Assembly: GCA_013815485.1 (NCBI GenBank)
Contig: JACDGB010000030.1
Span: forward strand, 1-10,726
Source: Rubrobacter sp.
GTDB taxonomy: Bacteria > Actinomycetota > Rubrobacteria > Rubrobacterales > Rubrobacteraceae
Length of the DNA: 10,726 nucleotides
Direction: 5' to 3'
Position 1 is the first letter of the stretch; each line of letters starts with the position of its first letter. A model generated the notes under the pieces. It searched no databases, was not told where the DNA came from, and saw nothing but the letters and a program-made list of their open reading frames with translations. Below are positions 1-6,190 of this stretch, one piece after another. Position numbers and translations under genes: made by a program.

Positions 1-62
1 GGGTACGCTTTCGGTTTCCTGAGAAGCTCGCCAGCATCGTCAACGCCCAGAAGACGTGTTGA
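1..62 (+). CDS. Possible 3' end of an upstream gene (partial)
   Basis: Frame 3 of the plus strand is open from the window edge to a TGA at 60-62 and ends in a protein-like tail, FPEKLASIVNAQKTC. Most codons in its second half end in G or C, as in the real genes here. Only about 19 residues are visible, so no family can be named. The minus strand is also open across the same bases, with a protein-like reading (for example HVFWALTMLASF), so the strand is not certain. Confidence 0.28.
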   Translation, partial: VRFRFPEKLASIVNAQKTC

Positions 63-204
63 CCGTTCCGTTCCTGACTTTTGCGCCCCTCTTCGAGCTG
101 GATGGAGGACAGATCTCCCTGCGCGTAACGAGACCGGTGGGCGCGAAACCCTTCATCGAGACGGAACTAATGTCTCCCCCATCCGCGTGATACGAAATCC
201 GGTC

Positions 205-246
205 GGATTCGAATCCCTCAAATATTCGGAGAGGCGCGAGTAAAAT
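205..246 (+). promoter_or_regulatory. Leaderless promoter region of the CDF gene, with a 12-bp palindrome
   Basis: A -10-like TAAAAT lies at 241-246, exactly 6 nt before the ATG at 253. Transcription would then start at or next to the start codon, giving a leaderless mRNA. AGGGG (247-251) nearly abuts the ATG and is too close to act as a ribosome binding site. No convincing -35 is visible at the expected place (218-223, TCAAAT). Just upstream, GGATTCGAATCC at 205-216 is a perfect palindrome and could be an operator, for instance for a metal-responsive regulator; that role is inferred from position only. Confidence 0.45.
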
Positions 247-252
247 AGGGGC

Positions 253-1227
253 ATGACTCATTCGCACGCGGGACATTCTCACGCCGGACACTCGCACCAC
301 GGGGCTGGCGGCTCGGATCGTCGGGCACTGGCGGTCGTATTCGTCCTGACGACGGTCTTTCTCGTCGCGGAGGTGGCCGGAGGGCTGTTGACCGGCTCGC
401 TGGCGCTGCTCGCCGACGCCGGGCACATGGCTTCGGACTCGGTCTCCATCGGGCTTGCGCTCTTCGCGTTCTGGCTCTCTCGGAGACCCGCGACCCCGAA
501 CCGCAGCTTCGGCTACCAGCGGGCTGAGATACTAGCCGCGCTCTTCAACGGCATGACGCTGGTGGCTATATCGGTCTGGATCCTCATCGAAGCCTACCGG
601 CGCTTCTCCGAGCCGTCCGAAATCCTCGGCGGCTGGATGCTCGCAGTGGCCGTGCTGGGGCTCGTGGTCAACCTGGTAGGGGCCACGGTACTTTCGCGCT
701 CCGGGGGCGAAAGCCTGAACTTACAGGGCGCATTGCGGCATGTGATCGCCGACGTGCTTGGCTCGGTCGGCGCCATCGTGGCCTCGCTCATTATCATCTT
801 CACGGGCTGGGTGTACGCGGACCCGATCATCAGCGCCCTCATCGGGATACTCGTCCTCGGAAGTTCCTGGACGCTTCTGCGCGATACCGTGAACATCCTT
901 CTGGAGCGAGCCCCCCGCGGCCTCGACGCCGGAGAGATCGGGCGCAATATGGTCGAAGTCGAGAACGTTGAAGAGGTCCACGACCTGCACGTATGGGAGA
1001 TCACGAGCGGCTTCCCCGCCCTCTCCGCCCACGTCCTCGTCGGCGGAAGCCACAACTGCCACGAAAGGCGCCGCGAACTGGAGAGGGTCCTGTACCGAGA
1101 GTTCGGTATCGAACACACCACCCTCCAGGTGGACCACGCAGGCGACCATCCTTCGGAGGCCGCGGGCCGCCTGGCATTTCTCCCGCGCATCGAACGCCGC
1201 CGCGACAGAGGACAATCCTCCGGCTGA
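253..1227 (+). CDS. czcD: Cation diffusion facilitator (CDF) zinc/heavy-metal efflux transporter, CzcD-like
   Basis: This 324-aa protein belongs to the CDF family of proton-coupled divalent metal exporters in the cytoplasmic membrane. It starts with a His-rich stretch (residues 3-16, repeats of HSHAG), common in zinc CDFs and thought to bind or sense metal. Six membrane helices are visible, roughly at 25-44, 49-75, 90-112, 127-147, 162-183 and 186-206. The transport site is the classic pair of HxxxD motifs: H58/D62 in helix 2 and H163/D167 in helix 5. This His/Asp set points to zinc rather than manganese or iron. The C-terminal cytoplasmic domain (about 207-324) has typical His positions in VHDLHVW (H243, H246), SAHV (H260) and EHTTLQ (H288). 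The ATG at 253 is the only sensible start, since the next in-frame Met is inside helix 2. No SD is present, so the gene is probably leaderless. Exact metal specificity cannot be read; the family call is firm, the symbol less so. Confidence 0.93.
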   Translation: MTHSHAGHSHAGHSHHGAGGSDRRALAVVFVLTTVFLVAEVAGGLLTGSLALLADAGHMASDSVSIGLALFAFWLSRRPATPNRSFGYQRAEILAALFNGMTLVAISVWILIEAYRRFSEPSEILGGWMLAVAVLGLVVNLVGATVLSRSGGESLNLQGALRHVIADVLGSVGAIVASLIIIFTGWVYADPIISALIGILVLGSSWTLLRDTVNILLERAPRGLDAGEIGRNMVEVENVEEVHDLHVWEITSGFPALSAHVLVGGSHNCHERRRELERVLYREFGIEHTTLQVDHAGDHPSEAAGRLAFLPRIERRRDRGQSSG

Positions 1228-1254
1228 TGCCGTATCCGGGTGAAGAGTTCGCTA

Positions 1255-1316
1255 CGTTCGGGAGTCGCGGTCCCGTTTTTCGACTCCAGATCTCCTGACT
1301 TTCCTACTCCCGAACG
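1255..1316. repeat. 11-bp perfect inverted repeat enclosing alternative hairpins
   Basis: CGTTCGGGAGT (1255-1265) is the exact reverse complement of ACTCCCGAACG (1306-1316), 40 nt apart. Inside it, GGAGTCG (1261-1267) can pair with CGACTCC (1281-1287), and CGGGA with TCCCG forms the terminator. These pairings compete for the same left arm. The element lies between convergent genes (CDF on plus, the 133-aa gene on minus) and may help end transcription from both sides. A further small repeat, AACCG/CGGTT, spans 1337-1351 at the stop codon of the minus-strand gene. Confidence 0.6.
1259..1280 (+). terminator. Intrinsic terminator after the CDF gene
   Basis: CGGGA (1259-1263) pairs with TCCCG (1271-1275) across a 7-nt loop and is followed directly by TTTTT (1276-1280). 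It lies 32 nt after the CDF stop codon. The stem is short, but stem plus U-tract is the standard form. The same bases also take part in other possible hairpins (see the 1255-1316 entry). Confidence 0.6.
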
Positions 1317-1349
1317 AGACAAGATGCGAAGTATTCAACCGAATTACGG

Positions 1350-1751
1350 TTAACCTCCGGACCTCCCGAGGGCGGCCTCCAGCTTTTCTTGCCAGCCCTC
1401 GCCCCAGCGTGCTTCGGCGGCGCGGGCGATATGCTCTCCGGGAAGATCGCCCGCCACGAGCGCCGCCCCGTAGCCATTCAGATAGCCCAGGCGCGCGTCC
1501 CGCAGGACATAGGGAGCTTCCCATGCTGGCAGGTCGAGCCCCCTCCACAACGCGACCATCTCCGCCGCCGACCGGAATACACCCAGAGCCGCGTCTTCCC
1601 GCCCCAGCCCCTCCCCAGCCTCCCGGCACGCTGCGCGCAACTCGCCTGGGACGACGAATGACTCCCCGCCAGCGTGGTGGGCCAGAGCGGGCGGCAAAGG
1701 ATATTGCCCTGATGCCGACCCCTCGTTCGACTCTGGCAAGTCGCTCGTCAC
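1350..1751 (-). CDS. Hypothetical protein, 133 aa
   Basis: I do not recognise this protein. It begins with GTG at 1751, the only conventional start between an upstream in-frame TAA and the body of the protein, and ends with TAA at 1352-1350. No good SD precedes it. Codon use is strongly G/C-ending, which supports coding on this strand over the overlapping frames. Residues 1-25 look disordered (Ser, Gly, Pro, Glu). Residues about 36-133 look like an all-helical soluble domain rich in Ala, Glu and Arg, with tryptophans at 69, 77, 116 and 120. There is no signal peptide, membrane helix or cysteine motif. It converges on the CDF gene and diverges from the sortase gene. It could be a lineage-specific protein. 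Confidence 0.6.
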   Translation of the reverse strand: MTSDLPESNEGSASGQYPLPPALAHHAGGESFVVPGELRAACREAGEGLGREDAALGVFRSAAEMVALWRGLDLPAWEAPYVLRDARLGYLNGYGAALVAGDLPGEHIARAAEARWGEGWQEKLEAALGRSGG

Positions 1752-1857
1752 CGGCTGGATGTTAGCAGCAACGCCATCAGTAAGATCGTAACAAGGTTGT
1801 TAATTCTTTGTTTCGAGTATTGCTTTTTCGTTCGCGCTCGTTTAAATTGGAGTGGAT

Positions 1858-1886
1858 TTGGCGCTAGAGGCGCCCTCTGGAATAAT
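1858..1886 (+). promoter_or_regulatory. Sortase gene promoter with an inverted repeat in the spacer
   Basis: TTGGCG (1858-1863, 4 of 6 matches to the -35 consensus) and AATAAT (1881-1886, 5 of 6 to the -10) are 17 bp apart. The predicted start would be near 1893, about 20 nt before the sortase ATG. GGCGC (1860-1864) and GCGCC (1870-1874) form a 5-bp inverted repeat with a 5-nt centre, overlapping the -35 and spacer. A regulator bound there would block polymerase; that is inference. A weaker alternative pair (TTGCTT 1820-1825, TAAATT 1843-1848) lies upstream in the AT-rich part of this gap. Confidence 0.5.
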
Positions 1887-1895
1887 CTTTCGTAT

Positions 1896-1903
1896 GGAGA
1901 GGA
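1896..1903 (+). promoter_or_regulatory. Ribosome binding site of the sortase gene
   Basis: GGAGAGGA ends 9 nt before the ATG at 1913 and fixes that start. Another ATG at 1894 is out of frame. Confidence 0.75.
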
Positions 1904-1912
1904 CCGTCAGAT

Positions 1913-2809
1913 ATGGGTCGTAGACAGATAATTTCCAAAGAGAAGCGCCGGATGCTATTGGGGCTGCTGGCCGCCGCGTGCGTGATGATCGGTGCCTTCG
2001 CGGTCGGTATGTCCGTACTGGGCCAGGAGAGCGAGCCGGTACGGGCAGCCAAAGCGCCCGAAGTGGAAGGTGCTCCGGAGGTCGCGGATGGATCAATGAT
2101 CGAAGCTCAGGCCCGCGTAGCCGGGCTCGCCGCCAAGACCGAGGCCGAAAAACAAGCAGCAGCAGAGGCAGCAGCCGAGGCCGAAAAACAAGCAGCCGCC
2201 GAGGCAGAAGCAGCCGCCGAGACAGAAGCAGCCGCTGAGGCGGCCCGTGATCAGGAAGCGCGACGGGACGCTCGCAGGGAAGCCCGTCAGGAAGCGCGCC
2301 AGGCGTCCGTGCGGGCGCCCGCTCCGGAGTCTACGCCCGCGCCGGTCGAGCCGAATACGGCGGTCCCCGCGGACACCACCATGTACCTGACCGTGCCCAC
2401 GCTCGGTCTCAATGACATCCCGGTGGTTGAGGGCACCACGGAGTCAAGCCTATCCCAGGGGGCCGGTCACCTTTCCGGTAGCGGCTACCCGTGGGTCGAG
2501 GGTTCCAACACGTACATAGCGGGGCACCGTATCGGCTATCCGGGCACCATGAGCGATCGCGTCTTCTACAGCCTGCCCAACCTGGCGGCGGGGGATGAGA
2601 TCCTGCTGACCGACGCCAACGGACAGACCTACACCTACGCGGTGAGCGAAATCCTCGAGGTGCCGATCACCGACCTCTCGGTGACGTACCCGATCGCCGG
2701 CAGGGACATGGTCACTTTGCAGACCTGCATCGAGGACTTCGGCGACTACTGGACGGAAGGCCCCAACTGGCTCGTCCGCTACGTCGTCCGCGCCGACCGG
2801 GTCTCCTGA
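1913..2809 (+). CDS. Membrane-anchored sortase, class E-like
   Basis: Sortases are cysteine transpeptidases that cut a sorting signal in secreted proteins and join them to the cell wall or to each other. This 298-aa protein has a short basic N-terminus, one membrane helix (about 14-36), and a long low-complexity stalk (about 62-150) rich in Ala, Glu, Gln and Arg that should form a helix or coiled coil, then Pro-rich up to about 152. The catalytic domain fills residues about 157-298. The triad is visible: His205 in AGHRIGYPGT, Cys272 in the TLQTC motif, and Arg289 in LVRYVVRA. The TLxTC form and the C-terminal domain with an N-terminal anchor fit class E-type actinobacterial sortases, though class D cannot be excluded. 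The stalk is encoded by repeats, including a 20-nt identical block at 2141-2160 and 2177-2196. No sortase substrate with an LPxTG- or LAxTG-type tail is encoded nearby, so it probably acts as a general (housekeeping) enzyme. Promoter and SD are directly upstream, so it looks monocistronic. Confidence 0.9.
   Translation: MGRRQIISKEKRRMLLGLLAAACVMIGAFAVGMSVLGQESEPVRAAKAPEVEGAPEVADGSMIEAQARVAGLAAKTEAEKQAAAEAAAEAEKQAAAEAEAAAETEAAAEAARDQEARRDARREARQEARQASVRAPAPESTPAPVEPNTAVPADTTMYLTVPTLGLNDIPVVEGTTESSLSQGAGHLSGSGYPWVEGSNTYIAGHRIGYPGTMSDRVFYSLPNLAAGDEILLTDANGQTYTYAVSEILEVPITDLSVTYPIAGRDMVTLQTCIEDFGDYWTEGPNWLVRYVVRADRVS
2141..2196 (+). repeat. Direct repeat in the sortase stalk
   Basis: An identical 20-nt block occurs at 2141-2160 and 2177-2196, a 36-bp period that encodes AEKQAAAEA-type helical repeats. 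In-frame repeats like this can change the length of the stalk by slippage without breaking the gene. Confidence 0.7.
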
Positions 2810-2828
2810 TCCAAGGTTTCGAGGAACT

Positions 2829-2856
2829 CCCGGAGTCCTCACGTGAGGACTCCGGG
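2829..2856. terminator. 28-nt perfect palindrome, probable bidirectional terminator
   Basis: CCCGGAGTCCTC (2829-2840) and GAGGACTCCGGG (2845-2856) pair perfectly across an ACGT centre, which is itself self-complementary. It starts 19 nt after the sortase stop and lies between genes that converge. Neither side has a real U-tract, so termination may need help or work as a strong hairpin end for both mRNAs. The last codons and the stop of the small minus-strand frame at 2839-2970 fall inside it. Confidence 0.65.
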
Positions 2857-2970
2857 CTTCATCACAGCGTTTCTTGATCTTCTTGCTCTGACCGCTTCGA
2901 GCGCCTTCTTCTCGAGATTCTTCCCGAGAGCCTCGACGACTTCTCGCGGCAAGTCCAGCCTGAGCTCCAT
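2839..2970 (-). pseudogene. UPF0175-like antitoxin, N-terminal fragment (43 aa)
   Basis: An ATG at 2970, 30 nt past the stop of the restriction-modification gene, opens a 43-aa frame ending at TGA 2841-2839. The start, MELRLDLPREVVEALGKN, followed by LEKKALEAV, resembles the beginning of UPF0175 proteins, which are small antitoxin-like proteins often paired with PIN/DUF3368 toxins. Typical members run on for about 40 more residues through a helix-turn-helix-like part. Here the sequence turns basic after residue 27 and stops inside the palindrome. I see no toxin gene beside it and only a weak SD. It is most likely a truncated relic, though a short real peptide is possible. The family match is from memory of sequence style. 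Confidence 0.4.
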
Positions 2971-3000
2971 GAGAGCATCGCACCCAAAGCTCGAACGAGC

Positions 3001-6000
3001 CTAGCCCATCGGCCAGCCCGGTATGGTCTCGTCTATCTCCCGCATTAGGCGGCGGGTCTGCGTGAGGGCTACGACGATGCGCTGATAATGCCGCACGTCG
3101 GCGGAGGTGAGGGCGCGGCCCCGGCGGTCCTTGAGCCACTTGTCCAGCACCTGATAGCCTCTAACCCGGAAGCCCCACGTCTCCTCCGGTACTCCCTCGA
3201 AGTACTGCGTGTTGTTGATGTGGACTCGCTCATTGGCCGCGTCGTAGCGGACCTTCTCGACCACGTTGTCGCCACCCTCGGGGAAGCGGGTGATGAGGTT
3301 GTTCAGGGCCGGAGAGGTCATGAGGTGCAGCCCGACCAACTCCGCGCCTTTCCCCGCCAGCGCCGCGAACAGTCCCCGTTCCGAGGTGGGCGGCAACCGG
3401 GGGAAGTCCCGCTTCAGGAACTCCGCGTACCGGGAGCGATACGTTGGAGAGTGGAACACCGCGTAGGCGTAGTGGAACACCGCGTAGGCGTAGTGGAACA
3501 CGTCCTCTGGCCCGAAAGTATCAGCGAGATCGCCAGTCCCGTCCGGCACGAACGAGAGACCCAGCTTCTCCGAAAGTTCGTTCACGAACTCTGGCGATAG
3601 GTTCGGCCTGCGTCCTTCCTCCGCCGCATCCAGGAGGTTGTCGTCCTGCGGGTAGAGGTAGAGAGGGAAAACGGTCGAACCGTCTTTGATTTCCACGAAT
3701 ACTGCTGGGGCTGGCGCGTCGGACGCGACAGCATGTTGCCAATACTCTGCTCTGGTTTGACGCACCGTGTTCAGGCATAAGTTCTCGCGTCCAGCCACAT
3801 GGTCTAGCAACTCCCGACGCGGACGATCCATCGCTACAGTACTGAAGTAGCTCATCCGCCAATCAAATGGCCGGTATGCGCAGCGAATAATGTGCTTCTC
3901 CCAATCACCGTCGCTTTGTAGCCGTCTACGCACTTCGGAAAGTCGCCAGCTTCCGCCATCCTTCAGCGCATATTTCTGCCGCAACTCGTTGTCGGTGCGG
4001 GTTGTGCCACGAAGTTCAGAGATTCGGTCGCGCAAGTGTTCCTTGTCGAAGTCTATTGCGAAGTGATCGCGGTGGCTCTGGAAGCCAAGCACATTGACTG
4101 GCATCATCTCTGTCATCTTCCAACCCTGCTCGTACTCTGCCAGCAGATCAGTATTCTGTGGCGAGAATAGATAAGAAGGTGAACCTGGAGTAAGCTCGGC
4201 CCACTCGGTCGTTTCGGTATCTTCCGCGAAGAGCCACTCGTACTTGCCTTCACGCAGTCCCCAGAGGTCAACGTGGTGGATCTTCGCTGGTCCGGTCTGA
4301 TCAGGCTGCTTCAAAAGAAGGGCGATAGATACACCCTGTTGAATGTCGAAGACATTTTCGTCCTTGTCGCCATCCGGAGTCTTCTCTTTCTTGAGCGAGT
4401 TCCCGTGCAGATCCAACAGATAGATGTCGGTAAAGGTCCGCATGAGACTCTCGCGCATGCCACGAAAGGTGGGGTTGTCCAGGTAGCCGTGGTTGGTTAT
4501 GAAGGCGAGGACACCCTGACCAGTCTTCTCGATGCGCCACTGGCCGAAGCGGATGAACTTCACGTAATCGTCGTTCAGCCACTTGGGGTTACGCTCGCCG
4601 AGCGGTTGTCCATCCACGCGCTTGTAGGTGTCTATGAGGCCGGAGATCCAGGGTCCCTTATTGGCGGAGTGACCGGAGTACGGCGGGTTGCCGATGATTA
4701 CCTCTATGGGCTCGTCCTTCTTGACGCTCGCGGCGGCGTCGGCCTCGTCGGCTATGTACTCGGCGAAGCCGATGGTCTCGTCAGGGTGGAAGCCCTCTTC
4801 GAGGGTGTTGGTGAGGTAGACGCGCAGCCGCTCGTCGCCGCTGAAGTCGTAGCCGAGTTCCCGAAGCAGGATGCCGAGCTTCATGTGGGCGACGGTGTAC
4901 GGGGCCATGAGAAGCTCGAAGCCGAAGATGCGGGGCAGCAACTCCTCGCGCACGTAGCTGTTCCACGTACCGAGCTGGCCCGCTTCTTGCAGTGCCTCGT
5001 GGACGTGACGGATCACATGGTAGAGGAAGGTGGCGGTCCCTGTCGCGGGGTCCAGGATCAGGGTGTTCGGGTCGGCGAGGCCCATCGGGCGGTCGAACTT
5101 CTCCTTCAGCACGGCGTCCACGGAGCGCACGATGTAGGAGACGACGGGCTCGGGTGTGTAGTAGACGCCCCTCGACTCGCGCATCTTCGGGTCGTAGGCG
5201 GCGAGGAAGGTTTCGTAGAAGTGGACGACCGGGTCTTCTCGGCGGATGCGGCTCCCGAAACTTTCGAGGATAGCGGCCATGTCCGCCCGGCGCAGAAGCT
5301 CCGCGAGGTCATCCACGAGCCAGGCCACGCGGTCGTCGAGGGCTGGACCGGCGATCTCATTGAACAAGTTTCGCAGGAACGGGTTGGTGCGCGGCAGGTC
5401 CCAGCCGGCGGTGCGCCGTGAGAACGAGTCGGGGGCGTCCGTGGTGGTACGGGCGGCGAAGAGGCCGTAGGCGATGGTCTGAGCGTACATGTCGGCGAAC
5501 GCATCGGGCTGAAGATCCGGGATCAGGGTCTTCCGAAAGGCGGAGAGCTGAGTGTGGAGCTGTCCCCGCTCGCCCTCCTGTTGGAACGTCTGGGCGATGA
5601 GGGCGCGGATCTCGCGTGCCTGCGCCGCCATGCGCTCCGCCAGTTCCCGCGGCGTCCCGACGGTCGGGGCCTCCTGCGCCAGAAAGCTCCGCAGCAGACG
5701 TTCGGCCTCCCTCGCGCCCTCCGCATCGAGACGGAGCTTTCCGCTCTCGTCCTCTTCGGCGATGCGGGCGGTGGCGCGGCGTTCACCGTCCACGTAGTGA
5801 CGGAACTCCAGGTAGTCCGTGAGGATCAGGTTCGGGAAGGCGCCCCGGTAGCGTTTTAGCTGCTCGGAACGCTCGGTCTTTCGCAGATCGTCGCCGAGAT
5901 CTTTCGCCTCGACGTAGCCCACGCGGACGCCGCCACGGGCCACCACATAGTCCGGCGCGCCGACGCTGGTGCGCCGGGGCTCGTTGGTCGCCAGGATGTC

Positions 6001-6123
6001 AGACTCCAGCGACTGCAAGAGCGTCTTCAAGGCCGGCCGGTAAGCATGCTCCCGGGCGACGCCCGTCGAAAGCTCCGTCTGTACGTCCTTGAGGTATTGG
6101 TCGAAGGCCACGCTTTCCCCCAT
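3001..6123 (-). CDS. Single-chain restriction-modification enzyme (type IIG / type ISP-like, no helicase)
   Basis: This 1040-aa protein combines DNA cutting, adenine methylation and sequence recognition. Residues about 5-115 form a PD-(D/E)xK nuclease-like domain, with D58 in APDYV and E72/K74 in VEAKD. Residues about 150-310 are a helical linker. The N6-adenine methylase spans about 315-550: motif X GVYYTP (319-324), motif I DPATGT (358-363) for S-adenosylmethionine, and motif IV NPPY (479-482), the catalytic signature. The rest, about 555-1040, resembles the C-terminal specificity part of type ISP enzymes, ending in a helical region (QTRRLMREIDETIPGWP). True type ISP enzymes such as LlaGI also carry a helicase, which is absent here, so type IIG is the better mechanistic label. 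ATG at 6123 gives the N-terminus expected for the family; the SD is weak. Odd points: the central part of the recognition region (nt about 3690-4560) is much lower in GC than the flanks, and residues 878-891 contain a perfect 7-residue tandem duplication. No separate methylase or specificity gene is present or needed. Confidence 0.87.
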   Translation of the reverse strand: MGESVAFDQYLKDVQTELSTGVAREHAYRPALKTLLQSLESDILATNEPRRTSVGAPDYVVARGGVRVGYVEAKDLGDDLRKTERSEQLKRYRGAFPNLILTDYLEFRHYVDGERRATARIAEEDESGKLRLDAEGAREAERLLRSFLAQEAPTVGTPRELAERMAAQAREIRALIAQTFQQEGERGQLHTQLSAFRKTLIPDLQPDAFADMYAQTIAYGLFAARTTTDAPDSFSRRTAGWDLPRTNPFLRNLFNEIAGPALDDRVAWLVDDLAELLRRADMAAILESFGSRIRREDPVVHFYETFLAAYDPKMRESRGVYYTPEPVVSYIVRSVDAVLKEKFDRPMGLADPNTLILDPATGTATFLYHVIRHVHEALQEAGQLGTWNSYVREELLPRIFGFELLMAPYTVAHMKLGILLRELGYDFSGDERLRVYLTNTLEEGFHPDETIGFAEYIADEADAAASVKKDEPIEVIIGNPPYSGHSANKGPWISGLIDTYKRVDGQPLGERNPKWLNDDYVKFIRFGQWRIEKTGQGVLAFITNHGYLDNPTFRGMRESLMRTFTDIYLLDLHGNSLKKEKTPDGDKDENVFDIQQGVSIALLLKQPDQTGPAKIHHVDLWGLREGKYEWLFAEDTETTEWAELTPGSPSYLFSPQNTDLLAEYEQGWKMTEMMPVNVLGFQSHRDHFAIDFDKEHLRDRISELRGTTRTDNELRQKYALKDGGSWRLSEVRRRLQSDGDWEKHIIRCAYRPFDWRMSYFSTVAMDRPRRELLDHVAGRENLCLNTVRQTRAEYWQHAVASDAPAPAVFVEIKDGSTVFPLYLYPQDDNLLDAAEEGRRPNLSPEFVNELSEKLGLSFVPDGTGDLADTFGPEDVFHYAYAVFHYAYAVFHSPTYRSRYAEFLKRDFPRLPPTSERGLFAALAGKGAELVGLHLMTSPALNNLITRFPEGGDNVVEKVRYDAANERVHINNTQYFEGVPEETWGFRVRGYQVLDKWLKDRRGRALTSADVRHYQRIVVALTQTRRLMREIDETIPGWPMG
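3451..3501 (-). repeat. 21-bp tandem repeat inside the restriction-modification gene
   Basis: Two perfect 21-bp copies (3451-3471 and 3472-3492) are followed by 9 bp of a third (3493-3501). They encode YAYAVFH twice (residues 878-884 and 885-891) after VFH. In related proteins I expect one YAYAVFHSPTYR segment, so one unit appears to be an in-frame insertion. Confidence 0.85.
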
Positions 6124-6190
6124 CTCTAGCCTGGGTCAAGTATCCGCGAGTCCTCGCCGTCCGGCAAGGGGAGGTGCTTGGGATCTCCGG

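Noticed and set aside
205..216. TTCGAATCC-like string as a tRNA T-arm
   Set aside because: The base before the would-be T-loop is A on both strands instead of the conserved G, the arms do not pair, and no acceptor, anticodon or D-arm is found around it.
40..426. 128-codon minus-strand frame over the start of the CDF gene
   Set aside because: It overlaps the certain N-terminus of the exporter, and its sequence is low-complexity with repeated RVRMSRV, produced by the His-repeat codons on the other strand.
2141..2196. Repeat in the sortase gene as a CRISPR or mobile element
   Set aside because: The repeats are in frame, imperfect beyond 20 nt and encode the helical stalk; there are no spacers.
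2450..3139. 229-codon minus-strand frame across the sortase gene and the intergenic region
   Set aside because: Its composition (Arg/Gly/Pro-rich) is a shadow of the sortase and restriction genes, and it crosses the palindrome and both real gene ends.
4273..5421. Long open frame (382 codons) on the plus strand opposite the restriction-modification gene
   Set aside because: It is the complement of a well-supported gene with methylase motifs. The translated sequence has no recognisable domain, and long antisense frames are common in high-GC genes.
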